Source: Bacillota bacterium
GTDB taxonomy: Bacteria > Bacillota_I > Bacilli_A > RFN20 > CAG-826
NCBI GenBank assembly: GCA_023422095.1
Contig: JAEZSD010000004.1
Span: 1-15,836 of the forward strand
Length of the DNA stretch: 15,836 nucleotides
Direction of reading: 5' to 3'
Shown here piece after piece: positions 7,019 through 14,052 of the stretch. Both the position numbers and the translations under genes were made by a program. The number at the start of each line of letters is the position of its first letter. The stretch's first letter is position 1. The notes under the pieces were generated by a model. The model searched no databases. It saw only the letters and a program-made list of their open reading frames with translations, and had not been told where the DNA came from.

Positions 7019-8295
7019 TGAACAAAATTGTTAATCTTTCATCACAAATTCTCAATGAAATTCTTTCAAAGAATGTTTCTTTTAATTTAGCTATTCGTAG
7101 CTTCTTAAAAGACCAAAATATTTCATCTATTGAACGAACCGAAATCATCAAATGTGTCGGTTGTTCGCTTCGCCATTACTATGTCTTTTCCTATCTCTCT
7201 GAAAAAACCTTTGGTTCCCTCGATGTTTATAATCTCAGTCTCGCTTTGCTTTATTTTTCCAATCGCCTTTTTATCAAATCTGTGCCGATTGAAGAGATGA
7301 GCCAAATCCTGATTCAAGCCATTTCAAAAGTAGAACGCTTTGTAAATAGGGATGTTGCTCAAATTGTTTCTGAAATTAATGTGAATACCGAAAACCTTAT
7401 TCCACAAGAAATAAGCAAAGAATCACTTGATTATTTGTCCTATCGCTTCAACACACCGCTTTGGTTAGTTAAAATGTGGACAAAACACTTTGGAGAGCAT
7501 TTGACTTATCGTATTTTGCGTAGCAATTCAAGACCATCAACAAACTTTTGCTTAGTTAACAAAGAATTGAATAGTCAAGAGGATTTGTTGGCAAAATATC
7601 CCGATTTAATCGCTAGCCCATTTCCTGATTTTGTCCTCGCAAAAAACAAATCAAATATTAAGAAACACTTAGCTTTCCAAAAAAAGGAAATTATTGATAT
7701 TTCTCCGGCTTGGAATGAAGTTTTCGCTCAAGCTGATATCGATCCCTTAAGAGGCATTGCAATTTATTCAAATTATCCTAACAATGCTTTCTTGGGGTTG
7801 ATGCATAAATTTGATCGCAATGTTAAATTCGATTTGGTTATTGGAGAGGCTCAAGCCTTTTTCGCAAGCAAAAAGACAATTGTCAGTTTTAACTTAAAGA
7901 ACGCTTCCTTTTTTGAAGCCACTCCTTCTCAAATTATCACTTGCATTTCTAAACCAGTTCACACCTTTTTTCTATTCCCGGATAGTTCTAAATTAGCCTT
8001 ATTGAAATCGACACCTGATTATTTCTTAAGAGTGTCATCTGATCAATTAGATGGGATTATCAAATCTCAAGAATTGGCTCTTCAGGAGTGCGCCTCTCTC
8101 GTTGAAGATGGTGGTCAATTGATTTACGCTATTCCTACGATTAACAAAAAAGAGTCGCGAAGACTCATTAAACGATTTATTGAAAATAACCCGACTTTTT
8201 CTCTTGTTATGGACAAGCAATTCTTCCCCTTTAGTGAATATGAGGAGAGTTTATTTTTTGCCATCCTAAAAAAAGAGGAGCCCAAGAATGCTTAA
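7018..8295 (+). CDS. RsmB-like protein, catalytic motifs lost (probable pseudoenzyme)
   Basis: Position (just before rlmN) and architecture identify a homologue of RsmB (Sun/Fmu), which makes m5C967 in 16S rRNA. The 425-residue, full-length frame has an N-terminal NusB-like helical domain (about 1-135), a linker with the RFNTPLWLVKMW segment typical of the family (143-154), and a C-terminal Rossmann-like domain. The C-terminal landmarks VEDGGQLIYA and FFAILKK remain. However, the SAM-binding motif normally reading CAAPGGKT is YSNYPNNAF at 250-258. The motif IV Cys of APCSG is replaced in FPDSSK (D322), and the motif VI nucleophile in STCT is replaced in AIPT (P373). Catalysis therefore looks impossible, yet the frame is intact and starts with AGGTGA 7-12 bases upstream. 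A retained RNA- or ribosome-binding role is an inference. I leave out the gene symbol for that reason. Confidence 0.85.
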   Translation: MNKIVNLSSQILNEILSKNVSFNLAIRSFLKDQNISSIERTEIIKCVGCSLRHYYVFSYLSEKTFGSLDVYNLSLALLYFSNRLFIKSVPIEEMSQILIQAISKVERFVNRDVAQIVSEINVNTENLIPQEISKESLDYLSYRFNTPLWLVKMWTKHFGEHLTYRILRSNSRPSTNFCLVNKELNSQEDLLAKYPDLIASPFPDFVLAKNKSNIKKHLAFQKKEIIDISPAWNEVFAQADIDPLRGIAIYSNYPNNAFLGLMHKFDRNVKFDLVIGEAQAFFASKKTIVSFNLKNASFFEATPSQIITCISKPVHTFFLFPDSSKLALLKSTPDYFLRVSSDQLDGIIKSQELALQECASLVEDGGQLIYAIPTINKKESRRLIKRFIENNPTFSLVMDKQFFPFSEYEESLFFAILKKEEPKNA

Positions 8296-9334
8296 TCTCT
8301 TTGCTCAAGAAATAAATAAATTGGTTGAACAAATGGTCAAAGAGGGTCAAAAGCCCTATCGTGCCACACAACTTTTCACTTGGATTTATGAAAAGAAAGC
8401 CCGAACTTTTGATGAGATGAGTGATGTCTCATTAAAATTCCGAGAAGTCTTAAAAGAAAAATATTGTCTCGATTTGCCTACAATACACCTTAAACAAGAA
8501 AGCAACGATGGAACCATCAAAACTTTACTTTCTTTAAGCGACGGAGCCAAAATTGAAACTGTTCTAATGCGCTACTCTTATGGAAATGCGGTGTGCGTTT
8601 CTAGCCAGGTAGGCTGCAATATGGGCTGTTCTTTTTGTTCCTCTGGTCGCCTGGGTAAACAAAGAAATTTAACGGTTGATGAAATGATTGGCCAACTTTT
8701 GGTCATCAATCAACTTCTAGAGGATGAAGGAAAAGGACAACGAATTACCCATGTTGTCGTGATGGGAACCGGTGAACCGTTTGATAACTATGAGAATTTA
8801 ATGGATTTCATTCGCATTGTTAACCACCCAAAAGGTCTCGCTATTGGAGCTCGCCATATTACTGTTTCCACTTGTGGAATACCTGACATGATTAGAAGAT
8901 ACGCTCATGAAGGTCTCCAAACCAATTTGGCGATTTCTTTACATGCTCCAAATAATGAATTAAGAAATCAGTTGATGAAAATTAATAAGGTATATCCTCT
9001 TGGGGTTCTTATGCCTGCTGTTCGAGAATACGAAAAGATTAGTGGACGACGTGTCACTTATGAATATCTTTTATTGGCTGATCTCAATGACACTAAAGAA
9101 AATGCTCAAGAACTTATTGATTTAATCAAAGGAACAATGGGATATGTTAATTTAATCCCGTATAATGAAACTAATCTTTGCAGTTACAAAAGAAGTAGCG
9201 GCAATCGTATTCATCTCTTTCTTGATTATTTGACCAAAGGTGGAGTCACTGCCACTATTCGCAAGGAATTCGGTTCCGACATCGATGCCGCTTGCGGTCA
9301 ACTAAGAGCTAAAGTGGAAGATAACTTAATATGA
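8288..9334 (+). CDS. rlmN: RlmN, dual-specificity rRNA/tRNA adenine-C2 methyltransferase
   Basis: This radical-SAM enzyme methylates C2 of A2503 in 23S rRNA and of A37 in some tRNAs, supporting decoding accuracy. The 348-residue protein has the cluster motif C110-x3-C114-x2-C117 (GCNMGCSFC). It also has the SAM-binding MGTGEPFDNYEN (159-170), the STCGIP strand (194-199), SLHAP (217-221), and the late catalytic cysteine C336 in DIDAACGQL. The methyl-accepting cysteine is thus present and the enzyme looks active, in contrast to its RsmB-like neighbour. Cfr, a resistance methyltransferase of the same family, is a less likely alternative given the chromosomal rsmB-prpC context. The ATG lies 8 bases inside the upstream gene, with SD GAGGAG at 8275-8280. 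Confidence 0.95.
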   Translation: MLNLFAQEINKLVEQMVKEGQKPYRATQLFTWIYEKKARTFDEMSDVSLKFREVLKEKYCLDLPTIHLKQESNDGTIKTLLSLSDGAKIETVLMRYSYGNAVCVSSQVGCNMGCSFCSSGRLGKQRNLTVDEMIGQLLVINQLLEDEGKGQRITHVVVMGTGEPFDNYENLMDFIRIVNHPKGLAIGARHITVSTCGIPDMIRRYAHEGLQTNLAISLHAPNNELRNQLMKINKVYPLGVLMPAVREYEKISGRRVTYEYLLLADLNDTKENAQELIDLIKGTMGYVNLIPYNETNLCSYKRSSGNRIHLFLDYLTKGGVTATIRKEFGSDIDAACGQLRAKVEDNLI

Positions 9335-10086
9335 AACAAAAAATGTATATATCCGGAACGTATGCCTTCGGAACTGACATTGGCAAAGTTCGTTTAACAA
9401 ATGAAGACCGAGCCGCCGCCCTCACTAATACAAAAGGAAATGTTCTTTTGATTATTTGTGATGGAATGGGTGGATCAAACAAAGGTGATTATGCTGCCTC
9501 AATTGCCATCAAAATCATTAGCGATTCCTTCATTGACAAACAGAAATTCTTTAATCACTTTTTTGCGATGAAATGGGTAATGGAAGTTGTCAAAAAAGCC
9601 AACAACGCCATCTACCAAGAAGCACAAAAGAATAATATTTATGAAGGCATGGGAACTACATTGACTCTCGTGCTGATTATGTCCAGCCGAATGATAACCG
9701 CTCAAATAGGTGACTCCAGAGCCTATGTACTGAGCGACAAAGAAGTGGTCCAAATTACGGAAGACCAGACCTATGTCGCCTACTTATATCGCACAGGAAA
9801 AATTAGCAAAGAAGAAATGAAAACTCACCCAAAACGCCATGTTTTAACTAACGCTTTAGGCATCTACCCATCTCTTAATGTTGATATTAAATTGACCTCT
9901 TACCTCAACGAGAATGTTCTAGTTTGTAGCGATGGTTTATATAATAACGTCGAAGAAACTTCGTTGTACACAATTTTAAAAAGCGATGATTCCACCGAAC
10001 AAAAAGTCAATGAACTTATCGCTCTTGCTAACGCTAATGGTGGTAGTGATAATATCGCCGTTGTCCTTTGGGAGGCCAATAAATAA
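9331..10086 (+). CDS. prpC: PrpC, PP2C-type Ser/Thr protein phosphatase
   Basis: This metal-dependent phosphatase removes phosphate from PrkC and its substrates. The 251-residue protein shows the PPM metal ligands in order: D26 (TNEDR), D44 (CDGMGG, 43-48), D201 (CSDGLYN) and D240 (GGSDNIAVV). It also has the MGTT (107-110) and IGDSRAY (126-132) signatures. Length is the family norm, with no membrane segment. It overlaps the rlmN stop by ATGA, has no SD of its own, and is probably translated by coupling. Its stop overlaps the prkC start by one base, as expected for a paired phosphatase and kinase. Confidence 0.95.
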   Translation: MKQKMYISGTYAFGTDIGKVRLTNEDRAAALTNTKGNVLLIICDGMGGSNKGDYAASIAIKIISDSFIDKQKFFNHFFAMKWVMEVVKKANNAIYQEAQKNNIYEGMGTTLTLVLIMSSRMITAQIGDSRAYVLSDKEVVQITEDQTYVAYLYRTGKISKEEMKTHPKRHVLTNALGIYPSLNVDIKLTSYLNENVLVCSDGLYNNVEETSLYTILKSDDSTEQKVNELIALANANGGSDNIAVVLWEANK

Positions 10087-10970
10087 TGCCACTCAAAATT
10101 GGTTCAATTATTGACGAAAGATATCGCGTAACAGCGAGAATTGGCCATGGAGGTATGGCGGAGGTTTATGAAGCCACCGACTTTATTACCAAAAAGCGCA
10201 TTGCCATCAAGTTAATTCGAGAAGACGTGATGAAAAATCCTATTAATCTTCGACGCTTTCAAAATGAGGCGACAATCGCTGCTTCTTTGAATCACCCCAA
10301 TATCGTTAAGGTTTACAACCACGGAACATATGAAGGGGTCCCTTATATTGTTAATGAGTATGTCGCAGGACAAACATTAAAAGATGTCCTCGATTTTCGT
10401 TCTGCATTGCCGCTTCAAGAAGCCATCAGTATCATGATTCAATTAACTTCCGCTCTTCAATATGCTCACGAGCACAATATTGTTCATCGAGATGTGAAAC
10501 CTCAAAACATATTCTATCTCCCTGATGGAACTATTAAACTAGGCGATTTTGGCATCTCGGAAACAATTAGTATTAATTCAAAAAATGAAAAGCCCAAAGA
10601 AATTATCGGATCTGTCCATTATTTGGCTCCAGAAATATCTCGGGGATTTCCTGCCTCTCCACAATCCGATATCTATGCGGCTGGCATCACTTTATTCGAG
10701 TTAATGACTGGTCGTGTCCCTTTCAATGATGCTGATCCTGTAAAAGTCGTGGTGGCTCACATCCGTGAAAAAGTACCCTCTCCTAAAAAATACATCCCTC
10801 ACTGTTCAAAAGAGGTGGAAAAAGTCATTTCTAAATCAACAGCGAGAAGTTTTAAAGAGCGTTATCACACCGCTCAAGATTTCCATGATGATTTGGTGAT
10901 CTTAACGCAAAATTCTGAACTCTTGAAAGAGAAGAAGAGTTTCTTTGCTCGAATATTTGGTTTTAAATAA
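10086..10970 (+). CDS. prkC: PrkC-type Ser/Thr protein kinase, kinase domain only
   Basis: This Hanks-type kinase is the partner of PrpC. The 294-residue protein has the glycine loop IGHGGMAEVYEA (19-30), K42 in AIKLI, E61 in helix C, HRDVKPQN (134-141), DFG (154-156), GSVHYLAPE (175-183) and SDIYAAGITLFELMTGRVPF. Family members in walled Firmicutes are about 600-700 residues with a membrane helix and three PASTA repeats that sense muropeptides or lipid II. Here the protein stops after the kinase fold and a short tail, KEKKSFFARIFGFK, which may be an amphipathic membrane-contact helix. rsgA starts inside the stop, so no space exists for the missing parts. The activation loop lacks the usual threonine cluster. 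SD GGGAGG lies at 10069-10074. Confidence 0.93.
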   Translation: MPLKIGSIIDERYRVTARIGHGGMAEVYEATDFITKKRIAIKLIREDVMKNPINLRRFQNEATIAASLNHPNIVKVYNHGTYEGVPYIVNEYVAGQTLKDVLDFRSALPLQEAISIMIQLTSALQYAHEHNIVHRDVKPQNIFYLPDGTIKLGDFGISETISINSKNEKPKEIIGSVHYLAPEISRGFPASPQSDIYAAGITLFELMTGRVPFNDADPVKVVVAHIREKVPSPKKYIPHCSKEVEKVISKSTARSFKERYHTAQDFHDDLVILTQNSELLKEKKSFFARIFGFK

Positions 10971-11836
10971 TGGAAGGTAAGATATTGGCCTTAAGTTGTG
11001 GAATCTATTCGGTTTTATGCGAAGGAGTGATTTATCGTGCTCCCGCTCGCGGAATTTTCCGATATGGTTCAACTAAACCGATGGTGGGAGACAATGTTGA
11101 TATTGACCTAACTGATATGGTTATTAATTTTGTCTATCCACGCATCAGTCAATTAAAAAGACCGTCTGTGGCGAATATCGATCAAATGCTTATTATTTCT
11201 TCTTTAGTCGAACCCATTTTTTCCTACCTATTAGTTTTTAAATATTTGACCTATGCCAATATGAATGGTATTAAAGCCAAAGTAATTATCACCAAATCAG
11301 ATAAAAATGATGATCAAAAGCTCGTTGATGAAATCAAAGATGTTTTTTCAAGAATTAATGTTGACGTTTATTTTGTCAGCAACAAAGAAAAAACTGGCTT
11401 AGAAGAAGTACGAAAGCTATTCACTGATCATATCACGTGCTTAATTGGACAAACCGGAGTAGGAAAATCATCATTAATCAATGCGATTGATCCTCATTTC
11501 GAAAGAGCGGTGGGTGATTACTCTCGTGCCTTAGGAAGAGGCAAACACAAAACAAAAGAAGTCATTTTACTTCCTTATGAAGGTGGTTATATCGCCGACA
11601 CTCCAGGGTTCTCTTCTTTAGATCTAGATCTCTACAAAGAAGAACTAGCTCAATATTTTCCTGGTTTTACTGAATTATATCTCAAATGTTATTTTTCAAA
11701 TTGTTTACACATCTCAGAAGAGCGTTGCACAGTTAAAAAAGCTCTCGAAGATGGTATAATTTCAAAGATAGCATACGATTGCTATTTAACTTTATCTAAA
11801 GATGTGATTTTTCAAATACGGAGGTACGAAAAATGA
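10970..11836 (+). CDS. rsgA: RsgA, ribosome small-subunit maturation GTPase
   Basis: This circularly permuted GTPase checks and releases late 30S intermediates. The 288-residue protein has an N-terminal OB-fold (about 1-65). The permuted GTPase follows with G4 ITKSD (107-111), then G1 GQTGVGKS (160-167), G2-region GRGKHKTKEV (189-198) and G3 DTPGF (210-214). A C-terminal zinc knuckle uses C240, C245, H247 and C253. All hallmarks are intact. In B. subtilis the homologue CpgA is phosphorylated by PrkC, which fits its place directly after prkC. There is no SD; the start overlaps the prkC stop by one base (TAATG), so coupled translation is likely. Confidence 0.96.
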   Translation: MEGKILALSCGIYSVLCEGVIYRAPARGIFRYGSTKPMVGDNVDIDLTDMVINFVYPRISQLKRPSVANIDQMLIISSLVEPIFSYLLVFKYLTYANMNGIKAKVIITKSDKNDDQKLVDEIKDVFSRINVDVYFVSNKEKTGLEEVRKLFTDHITCLIGQTGVGKSSLINAIDPHFERAVGDYSRALGRGKHKTKEVILLPYEGGYIADTPGFSSLDLDLYKEELAQYFPGFTELYLKCYFSNCLHISEERCTVKKALEDGIISKIAYDCYLTLSKDVIFQIRRYEK

Positions 11837-12492
11837 AAACTGCTATTGTTGCACCCTCTATTTTATCCGCTGATTTCGCCCATTTAGGAGATGACATTAA
11901 GCGTATTCAAGATGCTGGCGCGGACTGGCTACATTTCGATGTCATGGATGGACACTTCGTCCCCAACATCTCCTTTGGATTACCTGTCCTAGAAGGTATC
12001 GCCCATACTCATAACATGGTTAATGACGTTCACATCATGATTAGTAATCCTCGTCAATACGCTCAAAAATTTGTTGAAGCCGGCGCTGATTATTTAACCT
12101 TCCACTACGAAGCTTGTGAAAGCGATGCAGAAGTTTTTGAAGTTATTGACATCATTCATAAATACGGAGCTAAAGCTGGCCTTTCAATTAAGCCAAAAAC
12201 CCCTATTGAAAAAGTATTTCCCTTCCTTTATAGCCTCGATCTTGTCCTTATTATGAGCGTCGAACCTGGCTTTGGTGGGCAATCTTTTATTCGCGATTCA
12301 TTGAGCAAAATATTAAGACTTAGGAATTATATTGATGAAAACGAAATCAAGACATTAATCGAAGTCGATGGTGGCATTAACGAAAAAACCGCTCGTGAAT
12401 GCAAGCAAATGGGGGTCGATGTCTTTGTGGCGGGATCCTATGTTTTCAAAGCTGATGATGTTAAAGCGGCTATTGGGAGTTTAAAAATCTAA
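11833..12492 (+). CDS. rpe: Ribulose-phosphate 3-epimerase
   Basis: This TIM-barrel enzyme interconverts ribulose 5-phosphate and xylulose 5-phosphate in the non-oxidative pentose phosphate pathway. The 219-residue protein has APSILSADF (7-15), H34-F-D36 in LHFDVMDGHFVPN, H67 in VHIMI, SVEPGFGGQSF (142-152) and D179 in EVDGGI. H34, D36, H67 and D179 are the metal and catalytic positions. SD GGAGGT lies at 11820-11825. It overlaps rsgA by ATGA and the next gene by one base. The prkC-rsgA-rpe order is conserved in Bacilli, although the metabolic link is unclear. Confidence 0.96.
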   Translation: MKTAIVAPSILSADFAHLGDDIKRIQDAGADWLHFDVMDGHFVPNISFGLPVLEGIAHTHNMVNDVHIMISNPRQYAQKFVEAGADYLTFHYEACESDAEVFEVIDIIHKYGAKAGLSIKPKTPIEKVFPFLYSLDLVLIMSVEPGFGGQSFIRDSLSKILRLRNYIDENEIKTLIEVDGGINEKTARECKQMGVDVFVAGSYVFKADDVKAAIGSLKI

Positions 12493-13157
12493 TGCGTTTT
12501 ACATTACCTGCATTGATTTTATCGATTCTCTTTGGCACCTTGTTTTTAGTCACTTCTTTTATTTCTTATAGAAACAAATATAAGGTAGCTTACAATGTTC
12601 GAAACATGTTTCCCTATGAGCTGAACTATAAAAGTCGCTTTTCTGATAATTTTTATGGCAATGTCTCACTTATTTTGACAACTATATCTTTTATTTTCCT
12701 TTTTTCCACATTTGATTTGAAATTCAATAATGGTTTTTTCATTATGATAATGATATCTGGAATACTGGCTTCCATCTTGTTTTTAGCCTTAGTTTTTATT
12801 CCTCTAGATTTCATGAGGTTGCATAGTGTTGTATTTATTCTCTTTCTTATCTCTTCGTTTTTGCTTGCCACCTCAATCAGCATCGGGTCTTTCATTTACA
12901 ATCAACAAATAGGCGAGGCTTCTCCCATTCCTTTCATCATTTTTATTCTGGGCTTTATCCTTACATTGTTAATACTCGTTCTTCTTTTGAATCCCAAACT
13001 TAATTTGAATATTAGAATGAAAGAAACAATCGCTGAAGATGGAAGTGTTAAATATGTTCGCCCACGCATGATTACCATTGCCTTTTCTCAATGGCTTCTC
13101 TTCTTCTCCTTGTTTATTAGCGAGATTTTATTATTCGTTTTGTCATTGTCTTTTTAA
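12492..13157 (+). CDS. Unrecognised six-helix membrane protein
   Basis: I do not recognise this 221-residue protein. Hydrophobic stretches at about 3-25, 55-74, 82-104, 109-135, 145-167 and 192-219 suggest six membrane helices. A polar loop between helices 1 and 2 (SYRNKYKVAYNVRNMFPYELNYKSRFSDN region, split by charged residues) and a second one before helix 6 (about 168-191) are likely cytoplasmic, both rich in Lys and Arg. The N-terminal FISYRNKYKVAYNVRNMFPYE portion is the most distinctive part. No catalytic or transport motif is visible. It is the last gene of the long run, with its ATG overlapping the rpe stop and GGGAG just upstream at 12476-12480. In B. subtilis the thiN gene follows rpe, so this is a lineage-specific replacement or insertion. 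Confidence 0.75.
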   Translation: MRFTLPALILSILFGTLFLVTSFISYRNKYKVAYNVRNMFPYELNYKSRFSDNFYGNVSLILTTISFIFLFSTFDLKFNNGFFIMIMISGILASILFLALVFIPLDFMRLHSVVFILFLISSFLLATSISIGSFIYNQQIGEASPIPFIIFILGFILTLLILVLLLNPKLNLNIRMKETIAEDGSVKYVRPRMITIAFSQWLLFFSLFISEILLFVLSLSF

Positions 13158-13163
13158 ACAAAT

Positions 13164-13190
13164 AAAAAAGCGGAATATTCCGCATTTCTT
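13164..13190. terminator. Bidirectional terminator between convergent genes
   Basis: The perfect palindrome GCGGAATATTCCGC (13170-13183) is preceded by six A and followed by ATTTCTT. Read on the minus strand it ends in TTTTTTATT, a good terminator for rpmB. On the plus strand the T-tract is weaker. A second small inverted repeat, AGGTT-GATT-AACCT (13196-13209), followed by TTTTTATTT may back it up on the plus strand. Confidence 0.75.
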
Positions 13191-13213
13191 ATTACAGGTT
13201 GATTAACCTATTT

Positions 13214-13402
13214 TTATTTGTATTGTTTGTTGAGACTGCGATAAGCGCGAGTCGACATACGAACTCGCATTTCTTGGCCGTCAACCACGACAGTGCGGAC
13301 TTGAAGATTGCAGTTCCATCTACGGCGTGAAGCTCTTAAAGAATGGGAGCGACTATTACCACTTAAAGGTCCTTTTCCTGTTACTGGACATACTCTTGAC
13401 AT
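13214..13402 (-). CDS. rpmB: 50S ribosomal protein L28
   Basis: This small basic ribosomal protein of 62 residues has the family pattern MSRVCPVTGKGPLSGNSRSH at its start, then RASRRRWNCNLQ and VRVRMSTRAYRSL. The ATG at 13402 is preceded by AAAGGAGG (13419-13412 on the minus strand), which decides it over an upstream in-frame alternative at 13444. It has only two cysteines (C5, C31), so it is the zinc-free form. Its position on the opposite strand after the rpe region matches B. subtilis. Confidence 0.96.
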   Translation of the reverse strand: MSRVCPVTGKGPLSGNSRSHSLRASRRRWNCNLQVRTVVVDGQEMRVRMSTRAYRSLNKQYK

Positions 13403-13428
13403 ATCGTAGGCCTCCTTTATTCTCGAAA

Positions 13429-13457
13429 ATGTTAGCACAACCAACTAGTTTATGCAA
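13429..13457 (-). promoter_or_regulatory. Promoter for rpmB
   Basis: On the minus strand TTGCAT (13457-13452) is followed after exactly 17 bases by TAACAT (13434-13429), with a TG one base upstream of the -10 (TGCTAACAT). Initiation is expected near 13422, giving a leader of about 20 bases that carries the SD. Confidence 0.65.
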
Positions 13458-13473
13458 TAAACAAATATTGAAC

Positions 13474-13923
13474 TTATAACTTAATGCGAGGATATTTATA
13501 TATAACTTCTTGCTTATCGAGCAAATTGTCGCAGTTATTTTCTAATGATTGATAGACTTGATTATTCTTATCAGGAATTAAATAAATAATCTGTCCACTT
13601 TTCATAACCATCGTGATAGTGGAATTTTTTCTTTTCTGGTTTTGATCAATGTAGATTATTTCTGAGTATGGGTAAACTAATTCCCTCTTGAATTTAACGA
13701 CGACAAGTTCATGTTTTTCGATGACATAAAAATAAGTCCTTAAAGAGAAAATTAATATCAAGATTGATGATACGAGAAAAACCCCGATGATAAGCCATTG
13801 GCGGTAATCCCATTCTTGAAATAGAAAAAGATTAATGCAGCTGGTAAAAACAATAACAGCGGAGAATAAAAATATGACTAACGCCAATAGAAGTGTCTTT
13901 TTAATTGAAGGCCAAACTTTCAT
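13474..13923 (-). CDS. Two-helix membrane protein with PH-like C-terminal domain
   Basis: This 149-residue protein has two strong hydrophobic segments (about 10-32 and 43-63). A soluble beta-rich region follows, about 65-149, with the pattern YFYVIEKHELVVVKFKREL, YPYSEIIYID and ITMVMKSGQIIYLIPD. This arrangement, two helices followed by a bacterial PH-like domain, occurs in small Bacilli membrane proteins of unknown role. The assignment rests on pattern, not on a recognised signature. An in-frame TTG directly before the ATG (13926) is a possible but less likely start. No SD is visible before either, so the start is uncertain. The gene lies upstream of rpmB on the same strand but is probably separate, as rpmB has its own promoter. 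Confidence 0.7.
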   Translation of the reverse strand: MKVWPSIKKTLLLALVIFLFSAVIVFTSCINLFLFQEWDYRQWLIIGVFLVSSILILIFSLRTYFYVIEKHELVVVKFKRELVYPYSEIIYIDQNQKRKNSTITMVMKSGQIIYLIPDKNNQVYQSLENNCDNLLDKQEVIYKYPRIKL

Positions 13924-14018
13924 CAAATAGAGTTTACCATTTTTCTAAGGAATAAAAAGCGTTTAATAAATTAATTAGGTCAAACCTCTCTCTTTTGGTT
14001 TATGTGATTTCTTGCGTG

Positions 14019-14027
14019 TGCTAGAAT
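14019..14027 (+). promoter_or_regulatory. Extended -10 promoter element for glgC-glgD
   Basis: TGCTAGAAT is an extended -10 (TG, one base, TAGAAT). Initiation is expected near 14034, leaving about 19 bases before the glgC ATG, including GGAGGT. A TTTATG hexamer 17 bases upstream is a weak -35. The 126-base gap between the divergent membrane-protein gene and glgC holds no other recognisable element. Confidence 0.5.
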
Positions 14028-14052
14028 GTGAATATACGCGGAGGTGCACATT

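Noticed and set aside
10930..11000. Possible frameshift hiding the rest of PrkC
   Set aside because: rsgA begins at the stop with a proper RsgA N-terminus, and nothing hydrophobic or PASTA-like is seen in the other frames immediately downstream.
13977..13987. Small inverted repeat AGGT-CAA-ACCT between the divergent genes
   Set aside because: Four-base arms are expected by chance; no second copy near glgC supports an operator.
14044..14052. GTG start for glgC at 14044
   Set aside because: The GTG overlaps the SD GGAGGT itself; the ATG at 14053 is correctly spaced and fits the family N-terminus MPYKIVAMILAGG.
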